Source: Paludibacteraceae bacterium (GTDB taxonomy: Bacteria; Bacteroidota; Bacteroidia; Bacteroidales; Paludibacteraceae). From it: 64,000 bases of DNA. Shown here one piece after another: positions 9,782 through 18,675 of the stretch. How positions within the stretch are numbered: the first letter of the stretch is position 1; the number at the start of each line of letters is the position of its first letter. The stretch covers positions 248,001 through 312,000 of the forward strand of contig JARLGW010000012.1 in assembly GCA_031292565.1 (NCBI GenBank), written 5' to 3'. The position numbers and the translations under genes were made by a program. The notes beneath the pieces were generated by a model. The model did not search any database and was not told where the DNA came from. It worked only from the letters and a program-made list of their open reading frames with translations.

Positions 9782-10885
9782 ATGAAAAAACACACCCTTA
9801 TATTTATATTACTTTTTGTTTCTACTCTTCTTTCGGCAGAAGAGCTTTATCCTATCAAGCTTAATAAATTACGTGATGATGTACACCATTGGAATCTTGA
9901 ACATCCGGTGCGAAAATATCCTCGGTTGGATTCCACGGAGGTAATGCAAATTGCCGATAATTTTCTGGAATGGCAAAATAAGGACGGTGGCTGGCCTAAA
10001 AATATTGACTGGCTGGGCGTTTTGAATGTAGATTCCGTTCGTAACGCACTAGACCCAAAATATAGAGAAAGCACACTGGACAACCGTAACACCTGGCCTC
10101 AAATAGCTTACTTGAGCGAAGTATATACGTTAACGAAAAAAATTAAATATAAAGATGCAGCCGAAAAAGGGTTGCACTATATCCTTGCCTCTCAGAATGC
10201 CAGTGGTGGATGGCGTGGCTGGGATGTGGATGCTATTACCTACAACGACGAAGTAATGACCGGGGTAATGAATCTTTTTCTTGATATTAAATACAAGAAA
10301 AAGATTTATGCTTGGATAAAAGACCCTCTTTATAGCCAGATTTGTACGTCGCTCGATAGGGCTGTTGACGTAACCCTTCGTTGTCAGATTGTAGTAAATG
10401 GAGTAAAAACTGCCTGGTGCCAGCAGCACGACCATAAAACCTTGGCTCCGGTTAAAGCACGTGCCTTTGAATTGGTATCTATCACGGCCGACGAGAGCTC
10501 CGATGTGTTGATTTGCCTGATGAGAATTAAAGATCCTTCCGACGAAATAAGGGATGCTATAGAAGATGGTGTGAAATGGTTGGAAAAATCAAAAATCACC
10601 GGAATAAAAGTTGTAAAGGTAAAAGTTCCTCAAAATAAGGTTATTAACGAAGAATATCCTTATGATCTTGTGGTGAAAAATGACCCGAAGGCAACCCCTA
10701 TTTGGGCAAGATTCTATGAGATAGAAACTAACAAACCCTTTATGAGTAGACGCAAGGGAAACAAGGTGTATAAGCTTTCCGAGGTAAACCCTGAGCGACG
10801 CATTGGCTACGCATGGTATGGCAACTGGCCTGAAAAGGTATTAGCTATTTATGAAAAATGGGCAATTATTTATGGTAATAAATAA
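9782..10885 (+). CDS. Pectate lyase, polysaccharide lyase family 10 (second copy)
   Basis: Secreted PL10 pectate lyase of 367 residues, paralogous to the gene at 6217. The signal peptide MKKHTLIFILLFVSTLLSA supports the start at ATG 9782. Shared family blocks: QNKDGGWPKNIDW, ASGGWRGWDVD, AWCQQHDHKTLAPVKARAFE and PIWARFYEIETNKPFMSRRKG. The two copies differ considerably outside these blocks, so this is an old duplication or separate acquisition. The DUF5686 outer-membrane gene starts 8 bases after its stop and is probably cotranscribed. Confidence 0.9.
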   Translation: MKKHTLIFILLFVSTLLSAEELYPIKLNKLRDDVHHWNLEHPVRKYPRLDSTEVMQIADNFLEWQNKDGGWPKNIDWLGVLNVDSVRNALDPKYRESTLDNRNTWPQIAYLSEVYTLTKKIKYKDAAEKGLHYILASQNASGGWRGWDVDAITYNDEVMTGVMNLFLDIKYKKKIYAWIKDPLYSQICTSLDRAVDVTLRCQIVVNGVKTAWCQQHDHKTLAPVKARAFELVSITADESSDVLICLMRIKDPSDEIRDAIEDGVKWLEKSKITGIKVVKVKVPQNKVINEEYPYDLVVKNDPKATPIWARFYEIETNKPFMSRRKGNKVYKLSEVNPERRIGYAWYGNWPEKVLAIYEKWAIIYGNK

Positions 10886-10893
10886 CCAGAGGT

Positions 10894-13272
10894 TTGAAAT
10901 TTAACATCCGATATTTTCTTTTCTTCTTACTCATTTTGTGCAGCCCGTTAATTTATGCACAAGATGAAATTGTTATTGCCGGGCAGGTTATCGATAAAGC
11001 CGATCAGAAACCGATAGAAAATGCATCCGTCTATTTTGAAAAAAGCGGTATTGCCAGTGCTACCGACAAGGATGGTTATTTTCTTTTGCGAACCCGTACT
11101 TTTCAGAAACACCTGATAGTGTCCATGATTGGATACCGAGCAAAGAAAATACGCTTGCAAAAAGGAGAAAACCTGGGGGTACAAGTTGAAATAGCCGAAA
11201 AAACAAATCTGCTACGCGAAATTATCGTCCTTTCGGGAGAGAATCCTGCTGATAAGTTGATGAAACGGGTACGTGCCCGTAAAAAACAAAATGACCCTTA
11301 TTTTTTCTATGGATACACTCCTGTTGTAACCGAGCGAACGAATGCATCGGTGGCTCATATATCACGGAAAACGTTGAATAACAGGTTATTCAGAAGTTTG
11401 CAAAAAGGAACTATTCAAGCTGCCGATTCAAGTTTATTACTTCCCGTGTACCAAAGTAAAAGAACATATCGTTGGGGGAATGCCGAAGCCGCCGACTTGG
11501 AATCGAACCAAAAAAGTATTCTTCCCAACCAAAGTGAACTTGTAAAAGAGTTGGCTTCCAAACTCCCTTCGGATATAGATTTTTACAATAATTATATTCC
11601 CGTTTTTGGCAAGAAATTTCTTAGCCCATTGGCCAATTCAACAGGCCTTTTCTATAAATATTTTATCCGCGATAGTGTACAAACACCCACGGGCAAAGAG
11701 TATATCGTGGCCTTTCATCCCCGCAACGCGAAAGACTTAATTTTTGAAGGAGAAATGAATATCGATTCGGCTTCTTTGGCTTTAACCAAAATATCGGCAT
11801 CCGTTCCGTATGCAACTAATATAAATTATGTACAGAAACTGGTTTTTACCTCCAATTATCAATATTTGCGTGATAGCAAGTGGATATTAAAAGATCAGCA
11901 AATAGTGGTTAACCTCCAGTTAATCAATCAATCGGAGACTAGAACTTCAAATTCCTTTTTTATAACCAAAAATATATCGTATAGCGACTCTGTAAAAGTG
12001 GAGCAAGGCTTCAAAAAAGATACGTTGTATGAAAAGGAATTTTCGTCGGCAATTGATAGTGTCACCCAAACTAAAATAGTACAGGGTATTAATGTGCTAA
12101 CCGATGTTTTGATGAACAAATATGTTCACATCGGGAAAATAGATTGGGGACCTATATTTCTGTGTGCAGGAAATAATAAGATAGAGGGCAACCGTTTTAC
12201 TCTAAGTGGCCGTACGGGTAAAGACCTTTTCAATAATTTTACAATAGGGGCATCTGCGGGTTATGGACTTACGGACAAGAACTGGAAATTTGGTGGGGAA
12301 GTGCAGTATCGTTTCAAAAAGCAGCAATATGCTTTGGTGGGGTTAAAATATAAGGATGATTTTTTTCAAACCGATTACGATTATCACGATGAAATAAATT
12401 ATGAAAACTCCGTGGGTAACGGGTTGGCGGATATAAGTTGTTTCCTTATACATGGATTTAATGAAAAATTCAGTAGGCGAAAAATTATAGACCTTTTTTA
12501 CGAGAAGCAATTGGCCGAGGGGATAAACACCCATTGGTCTATGCAAACGACACAATATTTGCCGAATGAATATGTTCCTTTTGTGCAGAACGGAACGGCT
12601 CTCACTTCTTTCCGAGATTACCATTTTACGGCTGATTTCCGCTTTTCGTATAAAGAACGGGTGTTGGATGAGTATTTTCATCGCTACTACATGTACAACT
12701 ATTATCCTGTTATACATTTTGTGGTGGAAGCTGGCAAATATTCAGCCTTAAACCAAAATTATTATTTGAAATTACATGTCCTTGAAAAGCAAAAGGTAGT
12801 GGTTGGTAATATTGGAAAATTCGGTTATAGCATCGAAAGCGGTTGCATCTTTGGTAAAGTGCCGTTTTCACTGTTGGAAATTTATAGCAGTTATGAAAAC
12901 TACGGGTGGGATAAGCTGAACCTCTATCTTATATCCTTCCAGCAATATGCTTCGGACGCATATGTAAACGTGGATACTAGGTTTGTTACCAACGGGCTGA
13001 TTTTTAATCGCATTCCTCTTCTAAAGCGGTTGAATCTTCGCGAACTTGTTTCTGCAAAATTGGCGTATGGCCGATTGGGTAACAAGCAGCTGAATGAGAT
13101 GAATTTCCCTTCGTTTATCAAACCGCTGACCGACCCTTATCTTATAGCCACGGCAGGTATTACGAACCTTTTAAAAATTATTACGATTGAAGTTCTTATG
13201 GAAATGCCGAAAACAACAAACCCCAATCATGTTAATTGGGGCTTGCGTTTGAAGTTAGATGTTGACTTCTAA
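10894..13272 (+). CDS. DUF5686 family outer-membrane protein with carboxypeptidase-like regulatory domain
   Basis: Protein of 792 residues. The signal peptide is MKFNIRYFLFFLLILCSPL..AQ. An N-terminal carboxypeptidase-regulatory-like (CarboxypepD_reg) domain follows at about residues 26-110 (AGQVIDKADQKPIENASVYF). The long DUF5686 beta-rich region ends with an aromatic-rich stretch (LRLKLDVDF) typical of outer-membrane barrels. The start is a TTG at 10894; no ATG gives a signal peptide. It lies 8 bases after the pectate lyase stop. The function is unknown; family members are common in Bacteroidota outer membranes. Its stop overlaps that of the convergent next gene by 3-4 bases. Confidence 0.85.
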   Translation: MKFNIRYFLFFLLILCSPLIYAQDEIVIAGQVIDKADQKPIENASVYFEKSGIASATDKDGYFLLRTRTFQKHLIVSMIGYRAKKIRLQKGENLGVQVEIAEKTNLLREIIVLSGENPADKLMKRVRARKKQNDPYFFYGYTPVVTERTNASVAHISRKTLNNRLFRSLQKGTIQAADSSLLLPVYQSKRTYRWGNAEAADLESNQKSILPNQSELVKELASKLPSDIDFYNNYIPVFGKKFLSPLANSTGLFYKYFIRDSVQTPTGKEYIVAFHPRNAKDLIFEGEMNIDSASLALTKISASVPYATNINYVQKLVFTSNYQYLRDSKWILKDQQIVVNLQLINQSETRTSNSFFITKNISYSDSVKVEQGFKKDTLYEKEFSSAIDSVTQTKIVQGINVLTDVLMNKYVHIGKIDWGPIFLCAGNNKIEGNRFTLSGRTGKDLFNNFTIGASAGYGLTDKNWKFGGEVQYRFKKQQYALVGLKYKDDFFQTDYDYHDEINYENSVGNGLADISCFLIHGFNEKFSRRKIIDLFYEKQLAEGINTHWSMQTTQYLPNEYVPFVQNGTALTSFRDYHFTADFRFSYKERVLDEYFHRYYMYNYYPVIHFVVEAGKYSALNQNYYLKLHVLEKQKVVVGNIGKFGYSIESGCIFGKVPFSLLEIYSSYENYGWDKLNLYLISFQQYASDAYVNVDTRFVTNGLIFNRIPLLKRLNLRELVSAKLAYGRLGNKQLNEMNFPSFIKPLTDPYLIATAGITNLLKIITIEVLMEMPKTTNPNHVNWGLRLKLDVDF

Positions 13273-13982
13273 AATAGGTACGTCAATCGTACGGATAGTA
13301 CTTTGTTTTTTGTGCTAAGACTGCCGTTGTATTGATAAGAGCTATTTAAAATATCCTGCATGGCTTGTTCGGTAGCGGTGTTTTTAACGCTGATGCTGTA
13401 ATTTATGCTTAATTGAATCTTTTTAAGGAGTTCCACCCCTCCACCAAAACCGAATCCTGTATCAAAACTATTGTACGATTTGCTAAAAGTCATATTCGTT
13501 TTCTTTATTAATTCGGGAATGGCTTGATTGGTTGTGTTATCCACCGCGTTGTCCACCACTACTTTACCACCCAAGGCAAAGCTCCAGTACCATCCGCCGG
13601 TAACGAACAGATTTACTATGCCTACGCCCATTTTATATTTAAGATTCAAGGGGACATCGATGTAGCTGATGCTGCGGTAACCCGAGAGGCTAATGTTATA
13701 GCCTTCCAGCACGTTGTTAATGTCATATTTAAAGTTCGATCCTTTTCGGGAATACAAGGCCGAAGCTTCTGCTCCTATTCCTAATATCGGAATCATGGCT
13801 TCCACGGTAGGCCCCACGGTTAATCCTTTTAAACTCCCCTTATCTGTAAACGAAGCAATGCTCCCTACAGAAGTTCCTTCGTTAGCCATGTTTAATCCGG
13901 CTGTGAGCCCAAATTTAATTTGAGCGTTCAGAGCAACACCAACCAACAGAAGGATTACGATAAAGCAGTTACGTTTTTTCAT
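13269..13982 (-). CDS. Outer-membrane beta-barrel protein (PorT-like)
   Basis: Protein of 237 residues with signal peptide MKKRNCFIVILLLVGVALNA, followed by IKFGLTAGLNMAN, the usual opening of the small Bacteroidota beta-barrel family (OMP_b-brl_2/PorT-like). The end, LSVRLTYLF, is a typical terminal strand with an aromatic last residue. A longer frame would run upstream through the tRNA-Leu gene, so ATG 13982 is the start. The specific role is unknown. Confidence 0.8.
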   Translation of the reverse strand: MKKRNCFIVILLLVGVALNAQIKFGLTAGLNMANEGTSVGSIASFTDKGSLKGLTVGPTVEAMIPILGIGAEASALYSRKGSNFKYDINNVLEGYNISLSGYRSISYIDVPLNLKYKMGVGIVNLFVTGGWYWSFALGGKVVVDNAVDNTTNQAIPELIKKTNMTFSKSYNSFDTGFGFGGGVELLKKIQLSINYSISVKNTATEQAMQDILNSSYQYNGSLSTKNKVLSVRLTYLF

Positions 13983-14053
13983 AATTTTAATTTTTAATGT
14001 TAGTAAAAAGAACAAAGCCCTGAAGACATTTGTCAACAGGGCTTCTCCTTGTG

Positions 14054-14135
14054 TGCGGCTGAAGGGACTCGAACCCCCACGCCTCGCGGCACCAGATCCT
14101 AAGTCTGGCGCGGCTACCAATTACGCCACAGCCGC
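14054..14135 (-). tRNA. tRNA-Leu (anticodon UAG)
   Basis: On the minus strand the sequence folds as a class II tRNA. The acceptor GCGGCTG (14135-14129) pairs with CAGCCGC. The anticodon stem-loop is CCAGA-CTTAGGA-TCTGG (anticodon TAG), with a long variable arm and T loop TTCGAGT. CCA is not encoded. Confidence 0.93.
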
Positions 14136-14220
14136 ATTTTTTCTATAGCCCTGCAAAAGTATATAAATTTTTTAGAAGTAAAACCGTTTTTGAAAAAAAT
14201 TATTCAAAAGCTGAAAAGAA

Positions 14221-14250
14221 AAAGAAGCCGAATGCTAATCCGGCTTCTTT
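14221..14250 (-). terminator. Terminator of mdh
   Basis: AAAGAAGCCG and CGGCTTCTTT form a 10-bp perfect stem with a 10-base loop. T-rich sequence follows on both strands, so it may act bidirectionally. Confidence 0.75.
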
Positions 14251-14272
14251 TTACAATGCAAAATATGTCGGG

Positions 14273-15214
14273 TTAAACCAATTTCATTTCACCTAATACA
14301 TTATTCATGTTTCTTACGGCAGCAGCACTTTTCTCGAACAATGCTTTTTCGTCAGCATTAAGATCGAAACTAAGAATTTTTTCTACACCACCTTTACCAA
14401 TTACGGCAGGCACACCGATACAAATATCTTTTTGTCCGTATTCACCTTCCAGATAAGTACAGCTAGGAATTACTTTCTTTTGGTCGCGAATGATAGATTC
14501 TATCACATAAGCACCAGCTGCACCCGGAGCATACCAGGCAGAAGTGCCAAGTAAGCCGGTAAGAGTAGCACCACCCACCATGGTAGCTTTTACTATTTCT
14601 TCTTGTTTTTCGGCAGGAATTAATGATGGAACAGGAATTCCCTTGTAAGATGCAAAACGAATTAATGGAATCATGGTAGTATCACCGTGTCCGCCTATTA
14701 CAAGGCCTTCCACTTCATTAGGGTTTACATCCAATGTTTGGCTCAAGTTATATTTGAAGCGAGAGCTATCCAACGCACCGCCCATACCGAATACTCTGTT
14801 TTTAGGTAGTCCGGTAGCTTTCAATGCCAGGTAAGTCATCGTGTCCATTGGGTTGGAAATGATAACGAGGATAGCATTAGGTGAATATTTCAAAATGCTT
14901 TCGGCAACGCTTTTTACTATACCGGCATTTGTTCCGATCAAATCTTCGCGAGTCATACCCGGTTTACGAGGCAAGCCCGAAGTAATTACTACTACATCCG
15001 AATTGGCTGTGGCTGCATAATCATTGGTTACACCCGTCAATTTGGTGTCGAAACCCAATAATTGAGCTGTTTGATTAATATCCATTGCTTTACCTTCGGC
15101 AACACCCTGCTTTACGTCAAGCATTACTACTTCGTTAGCTATTTCGTTTATAGCTAGTACATTTGCGCATGTTGCACCAACATTTCCTGCGCCGACAACT
15201 GTTACTTTTGACAT
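14273..15214 (-). CDS. mdh: Malate dehydrogenase
   Basis: NAD-dependent malate dehydrogenase of the LDH-like group, 313 residues. It has a Rossmann GAGNVGATCA at residues 8-17, the mobile-loop arginines in GLPRKPGMTREDLI (about 81-94), VISNPMD (about 118-124) and the catalytic histidine in VIGGHGDTT (about 172-180). It oxidises malate to oxaloacetate, the step after fumarase. A shared upstream motif with the fumarase gene is at 15296-15312. Single-gene transcript with its own terminator. Confidence 0.96.
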   Translation of the reverse strand: MSKVTVVGAGNVGATCANVLAINEIANEVVMLDVKQGVAEGKAMDINQTAQLLGFDTKLTGVTNDYAATANSDVVVITSGLPRKPGMTREDLIGTNAGIVKSVAESILKYSPNAILVIISNPMDTMTYLALKATGLPKNRVFGMGGALDSSRFKYNLSQTLDVNPNEVEGLVIGGHGDTTMIPLIRFASYKGIPVPSLIPAEKQEEIVKATMVGGATLTGLLGTSAWYAPGAAGAYVIESIIRDQKKVIPSCTYLEGEYGQKDICIGVPAVIGKGGVEKILSFDLNADEKALFEKSAAAVRNMNNVLGEMKLV

Positions 15215-15275
15215 AAGAAAATAATTTTTTATTGTTAAGCGATTCTATAATACTCAAGTTTTGATAAGAACAACA

Positions 15276-15312
15276 CAAAAATACAATTTATTCTCATTAG
15301 AGAAAATTTTCC
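15276..15312 (-). promoter_or_regulatory. mdh promoter region with motif shared with fumarase
   Basis: On the minus strand TATTTTTG (15283-15276) fits TAnnTTTG. Upstream, plus-strand ATTAGAGAAAATTTTCC at 15296-15312 is identical to 6082-6098 in front of fumarase. In both places AATTA follows two bases later. Confidence 0.5.
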
Positions 15313-15406
15313 GTAATTAATTTTATACTAAAAATATACAAAAACAGGGCGGTACAAAAACACATAAAGATAAGTTTTTCAGGTATTAGCAACGTGCAGT
15401 TTTTAT

Positions 15407-15414
15407 TATCTTTG
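15407..15414 (+). promoter_or_regulatory. Promoter -7 element abutting the start codon of the YgjP-like gene
   Basis: TATCTTTG ends only 5 bases before ATG 15420. Transcription would begin at or beside the start codon, implying a leaderless mRNA. Confidence 0.5.
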
Positions 15415-15419
15415 CAAAG

Positions 15420-16124
15420 ATGGAAGCTTTACTGGAGGATAATGAATTAGGACGCATAGAGATATGGCGCAGCGAACGGGCTACAAGAATAAAAATCTTG
15501 ATTAAGCCCGATCATTTGCGCATCACATTGCCTATGCGTGCCACCCAGCAGCAAGGGCTGGATTTCCTCAATCAGGTACGCACTAAAATTAAGCAAAAGC
15601 AAAAAACGGTAACGGCTCGGCTCCAGAGCATTGATGAGGAACATCCGTTGCAAACGCTTTCCTTTGTTACTAACGTGCAGGTATCCGATAGAGAAAAAGT
15701 TTTCTTTCGCTTGCAAGATGGCGTTTTATTGATAGAATATCCCCGGCGGCAAGACCCCGGTTCGGAGCAGATGCAAACGTTTTTCAAAAACGGCATCGAC
15801 TTTTTTCTCCGAAAGGAAGCCAAACGATTATTGCCCGGTAGATTGGCTCAATTAGCCAAACAGCATGGGTTTACTTTTACCGATGTTAAGATACAGAGTA
15901 GCAAAACTCGTTGGGGCAGTTGTTCCGGCAGAAAGAGCATAAACCTGTCCTATTTTCTGCTTACACTTCCCGCTCCATTGATTGATTATGTGTTGCTTCA
16001 CGAACTTTGCCACACGGTGGAGATGAATCACGGCGATCGGTTTTGGAAGCTGATGGATAAAGTAACCGACAACAAGGCCAAAGCCTTGCGGGCAGAAGTG
16101 AAAAAACACCGATGTGCTTTGTAG
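15420..16124 (+). CDS. YgjP-like (DUF45) zinc metallopeptidase domain protein
   Basis: Protein of 234 residues. The C-terminal third carries the SKTRWGSCSGRKSINLSY signature, then the gluzincin-like zinc motif HELCH (LLHELCHTVEMNHGDRFW, about residues 194-211). These are the hallmark of the YgjP/WSS1-like DUF45 family. The cellular role is not established. In related systems such genes sometimes neighbour restriction-modification genes; here the next gene is dGTPase. The -7 promoter element almost touches the ATG, and the next internal Met is at residue 39, so translation is probably leaderless. Confidence 0.85.
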   Translation: MEALLEDNELGRIEIWRSERATRIKILIKPDHLRITLPMRATQQQGLDFLNQVRTKIKQKQKTVTARLQSIDEEHPLQTLSFVTNVQVSDREKVFFRLQDGVLLIEYPRRQDPGSEQMQTFFKNGIDFFLRKEAKRLLPGRLAQLAKQHGFTFTDVKIQSSKTRWGSCSGRKSINLSYFLLTLPAPLIDYVLLHELCHTVEMNHGDRFWKLMDKVTDNKAKALRAEVKKHRCAL

Positions 16125-16165
16125 TAGGCGAGGAGCGAGAAAGGCAGAAGATGAGTAATTTATAG

Positions 16166-16204
16166 TAGAAAATAGTAGATAGAAAATAGTCTAATAGAAA
16201 ATAG
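16166..16204. repeat. Three copies of TAGAAAATAG in an intergenic spacer
   Basis: TAGAAAATAG occurs at 16166-16175, 16180-16189 and 16195-16204, just before the dGTPase start. The preceding bases (GAGGAGCGAG ... ATGAGTAATTTA, 16130-16163) resemble 62872-62900 between queE and queC. Confidence 0.6.
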
Positions 16205-16206
16205 GT

Positions 16207-17532
16207 ATGATGAACTGGAACAAGCTTTTATCCAATAAGTGTTTCGGCATGGAAGCTTTGCATTTGAAGCACCATGACGACCGTACTGAATTTCAGCGGG
16301 ATTATGATCGGCTGATTTTTTCATCACCCTTCCGTCGGTTACAAAATAAAACGCAGGTTTTCCCTCTTCCGGGTAGCGTGTTTGTACATAATAGGTTAAC
16401 ACACAGTCTGGAAGTGGCCTGCGTCGGTAGGTCGTTGGGCAATGGGGTGAGCAAAAAATTACAAGCAAAGTATGGGCAGGCGTTTTCTCCTTTTATCGAT
16501 GAGATTGGGGCTATTGTTTCCGCCGCCTGTTTGGCTCACGATTTGGGTAATCCCCCTTTCGGGCATTCGGGCGAAAAAGCCATTGCCACCTATTTCTCCG
16601 AAGGAGCGGGAGCCTTTCTGCAAAAGGAAATGACCGAACTGCAATGGAAAGATATTATTTCTTTTGATGGTAATGCCAACGCGTTTCGCCTGCTTACCCA
16701 CCAGTTTAAGGGCAGGCGCAAGGGCGGTTTTGCCCTTACCTATTCCACGTTGGCAGCCATTGCCAAGTATCCCTATTCCTCTTTTTATGCTTCGGAGAAG
16801 AAGCAGAAATTCGGCTTTTTTCAATCGGACATGGAGGACTTTACCTGTATTGCCGACGAGTTGGGCTTGCTGCGCGTGGACGAATATAAATATGCCCGCC
16901 ATCCGCTGGTATATCTGGTAGAAGCGGCTGACGATATTTGCTACGAAATAATGGACATTGAGGATGCACATAAGTTAAAGATTCTCAACACCCACCAAAC
17001 AAAGGAGTTGTTGCTGGCATTTATCCCCGAAAAAAGCAAGCCGCATACCTTGGATACATTAAAGGTAGTAACCGATGAAAATGAACAAATAGCCTACCTG
17101 AGGGCTTCGGTTATCGGGCGGTTAACCACTGCTTGTGTGGAAGCCTTTGTGGAGCACGAGGAGGAAATACTGGAAGGCCGCTTTAATTCCTGCCTGATAA
17201 AAGAAATTCCCGACGAACTGAACAAGGCTTATGAAGCTTGTGCCAGCCTTTCGTATAAAAGCATTTACAAATCGAAGGACGTGGTGGATATAGAGATTGC
17301 CGGGTACAACATTATATCCACCTTGATAAATAAACTTACCGATGCGGTGCTAAACAACAAAAAGGCGTATTCCGAAATGTTGCTTTCGCGCATACCCGAA
17401 CAATACCAAACGGAAGACCCCACGACTTATGGCAAAATACAAGCCGTACTCGATTTTATTTCGGGCATGACGGATATTTACGCGCTCGATTTGTACCGAA
17501 AAATTAACGGCATGAGTTTGCCGACGCTTTAA
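16207..17532 (+). CDS. dgt: Deoxyguanosinetriphosphate triphosphohydrolase (dGTPase)
   Basis: HD-superfamily hydrolase of 441 residues that removes triphosphate from dGTP and limits the dNTP pool. RRLQNKTQVFPLPG and HNRLTHSLEV (about residues 59-68) supply the first metal-binding histidine. AHDLGNPPFGHSGE (about 116-129) has the HD pair and the downstream histidine. YLVEAADDICYEIMDIEDAH (about 237-256) gives the last aspartate. Start is ATG 16207 with a second Met right after it. dGTPases can restrict phage; here it is next to no phage-defence gene. Confidence 0.93.
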   Translation: MMNWNKLLSNKCFGMEALHLKHHDDRTEFQRDYDRLIFSSPFRRLQNKTQVFPLPGSVFVHNRLTHSLEVACVGRSLGNGVSKKLQAKYGQAFSPFIDEIGAIVSAACLAHDLGNPPFGHSGEKAIATYFSEGAGAFLQKEMTELQWKDIISFDGNANAFRLLTHQFKGRRKGGFALTYSTLAAIAKYPYSSFYASEKKQKFGFFQSDMEDFTCIADELGLLRVDEYKYARHPLVYLVEAADDICYEIMDIEDAHKLKILNTHQTKELLLAFIPEKSKPHTLDTLKVVTDENEQIAYLRASVIGRLTTACVEAFVEHEEEILEGRFNSCLIKEIPDELNKAYEACASLSYKSIYKSKDVVDIEIAGYNIISTLINKLTDAVLNNKKAYSEMLLSRIPEQYQTEDPTTYGKIQAVLDFISGMTDIYALDLYRKINGMSLPTL

Positions 17533-17647
17533 TATGCCAATAAGCCAATGCATAAACTCAGATATTTTGGATAAAATAAAAGAACGGAGAATTAGTTTAA
17601 AAAATATTCTTTTCTAGCCTATTAGTGTCATTTTCATTAGCATATTG

Positions 17648-17665
17648 GCAAATTAGCTAATTTGC
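17648..17665. repeat. 18-bp perfect palindrome with TTAGC/GCTAA core
   Basis: GCAAATTAGCTAATTTGC is its own reverse complement. It lies between dgt and the LiaF-like gene, downstream of dgt, without a T tail. Variants of the same word (TTAGCAAATT, ATTTGCTAATT) recur at 62091-62150. Confidence 0.7.
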
Positions 17666-17803
17666 ACATTGGAATTTATTCCTTTTTCGTCGGGAAAAAC
17701 AACCACATTCACCGATTTGTTCTTTTATATTGAACGCCACACCTCTATTTTTGTATCATCAATTTTAATTATAAACAGAAATGAAAATTTAACGAATAAA
17801 AAA

Positions 17804-18667
17804 ATGAAAAAGAAAATAACTTTTTGTTGTCATCCGCACCCTCACAAAAGCGGGGTCGGGTTTGCTGCATTACTTATAATTGCAGGTGCATTGCTCCTTT
17901 GCAACAAATTGAATATTATTCCGGCCAGATACTCTGATGCCTTAATTTCCTGGCAAATGTTGCTAATTCTGATCGGTGTTTTAGGCCTTGTTAAAAGGCA
18001 TTTTTACAATAGCATTATCCTCATAAGCCTGGGGGTTTTCTTTATCATCCCGGAAATAGGCAAGGTGCCAAACAATTTTATAGGCACCGTTTCGCCTGAC
18101 TTTGTACATATCTATTGGCCTGTATTATTGATTGTCGCGGGAGTATTGATGCTTATTCGTTGGATTTTTCCTCATAAAAGAAGATATAAAATATTTGAAG
18201 GGGAATTTAGTGACAGGGCAAAATATTATCAGGGAGAATTCAGTGATAGAGCAAAATATTATCACCCCAGGCGTCATTATCACAGTAATAGACGATGTGG
18301 TGAAAATAGAAAATATGGCGAAAGCGGATTTATAGATAAGAACAGCATGTTTGAAAGCGGAGAACACATCGTGCTCGATCCTGAGTTTAAAGGCGGAACT
18401 GTGAATACTGCTTTTGGAGAAACCAAACTCGATTTGCGTAAAACAAACTTAGCCGAAGAACGGACGGAGATAGAAATTAATGTAGCATTCGGTTCCGTTA
18501 CCATTTTTGTACCGGAAGACTGGAATGTTCAACTAAATGTAAATTCTATGTTCGGGGCTTTTCAAGATAAACGCTTGGTGAAAAATTCAGATACAAATAC
18601 AAATTCATCTAAAATACTTGTTATCTATGGTTCCATCCTGTTTGGAGGGGGAGAACTAAGAAACTAA
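17804..18667 (+). CDS. LiaF-like membrane protein (DUF5668 type) with C-terminal LiaF domain
   Basis: Protein of 287 residues. Three or four membrane segments lie between about residues 18 and 125. A charged linker follows, and then a C-terminal beta-rich domain of the LiaF/cell-wall-active antibiotic response type (TAFGETKLDLRKTNL ... INVAFGSVTIFVPEDW). The start ATG 17804 follows a TATTTTTG element at 17746-17753. The linker holds an exact-looking tandem duplication: GEFSDRAKYYQ then GEFSDRAKYYH. The next gene, a membrane LytTR regulator, starts 8 bases downstream, suggesting a two-gene envelope-sensing operon in which this protein controls the regulator. Confidence 0.8.
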   Translation: MKKKITFCCHPHPHKSGVGFAALLIIAGALLLCNKLNIIPARYSDALISWQMLLILIGVLGLVKRHFYNSIILISLGVFFIIPEIGKVPNNFIGTVSPDFVHIYWPVLLIVAGVLMLIRWIFPHKRRYKIFEGEFSDRAKYYQGEFSDRAKYYHPRRHYHSNRRCGENRKYGESGFIDKNSMFESGEHIVLDPEFKGGTVNTAFGETKLDLRKTNLAEERTEIEINVAFGSVTIFVPEDWNVQLNVNSMFGAFQDKRLVKNSDTNTNSSKILVIYGSILFGGGELRN

Positions 18668-18675
18668 TTAAAAAT

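Noticed and set aside
13983-14120. N-terminal extension of the beta-barrel gene
   Set aside because: It would translate part of tRNA-Leu; the internal Met gives a proper signal peptide.
17669-17803. N-terminal extension of the LiaF-like gene
   Set aside because: It overlaps the promoter element and lacks family resemblance; the ATG at 17804 gives the expected start.
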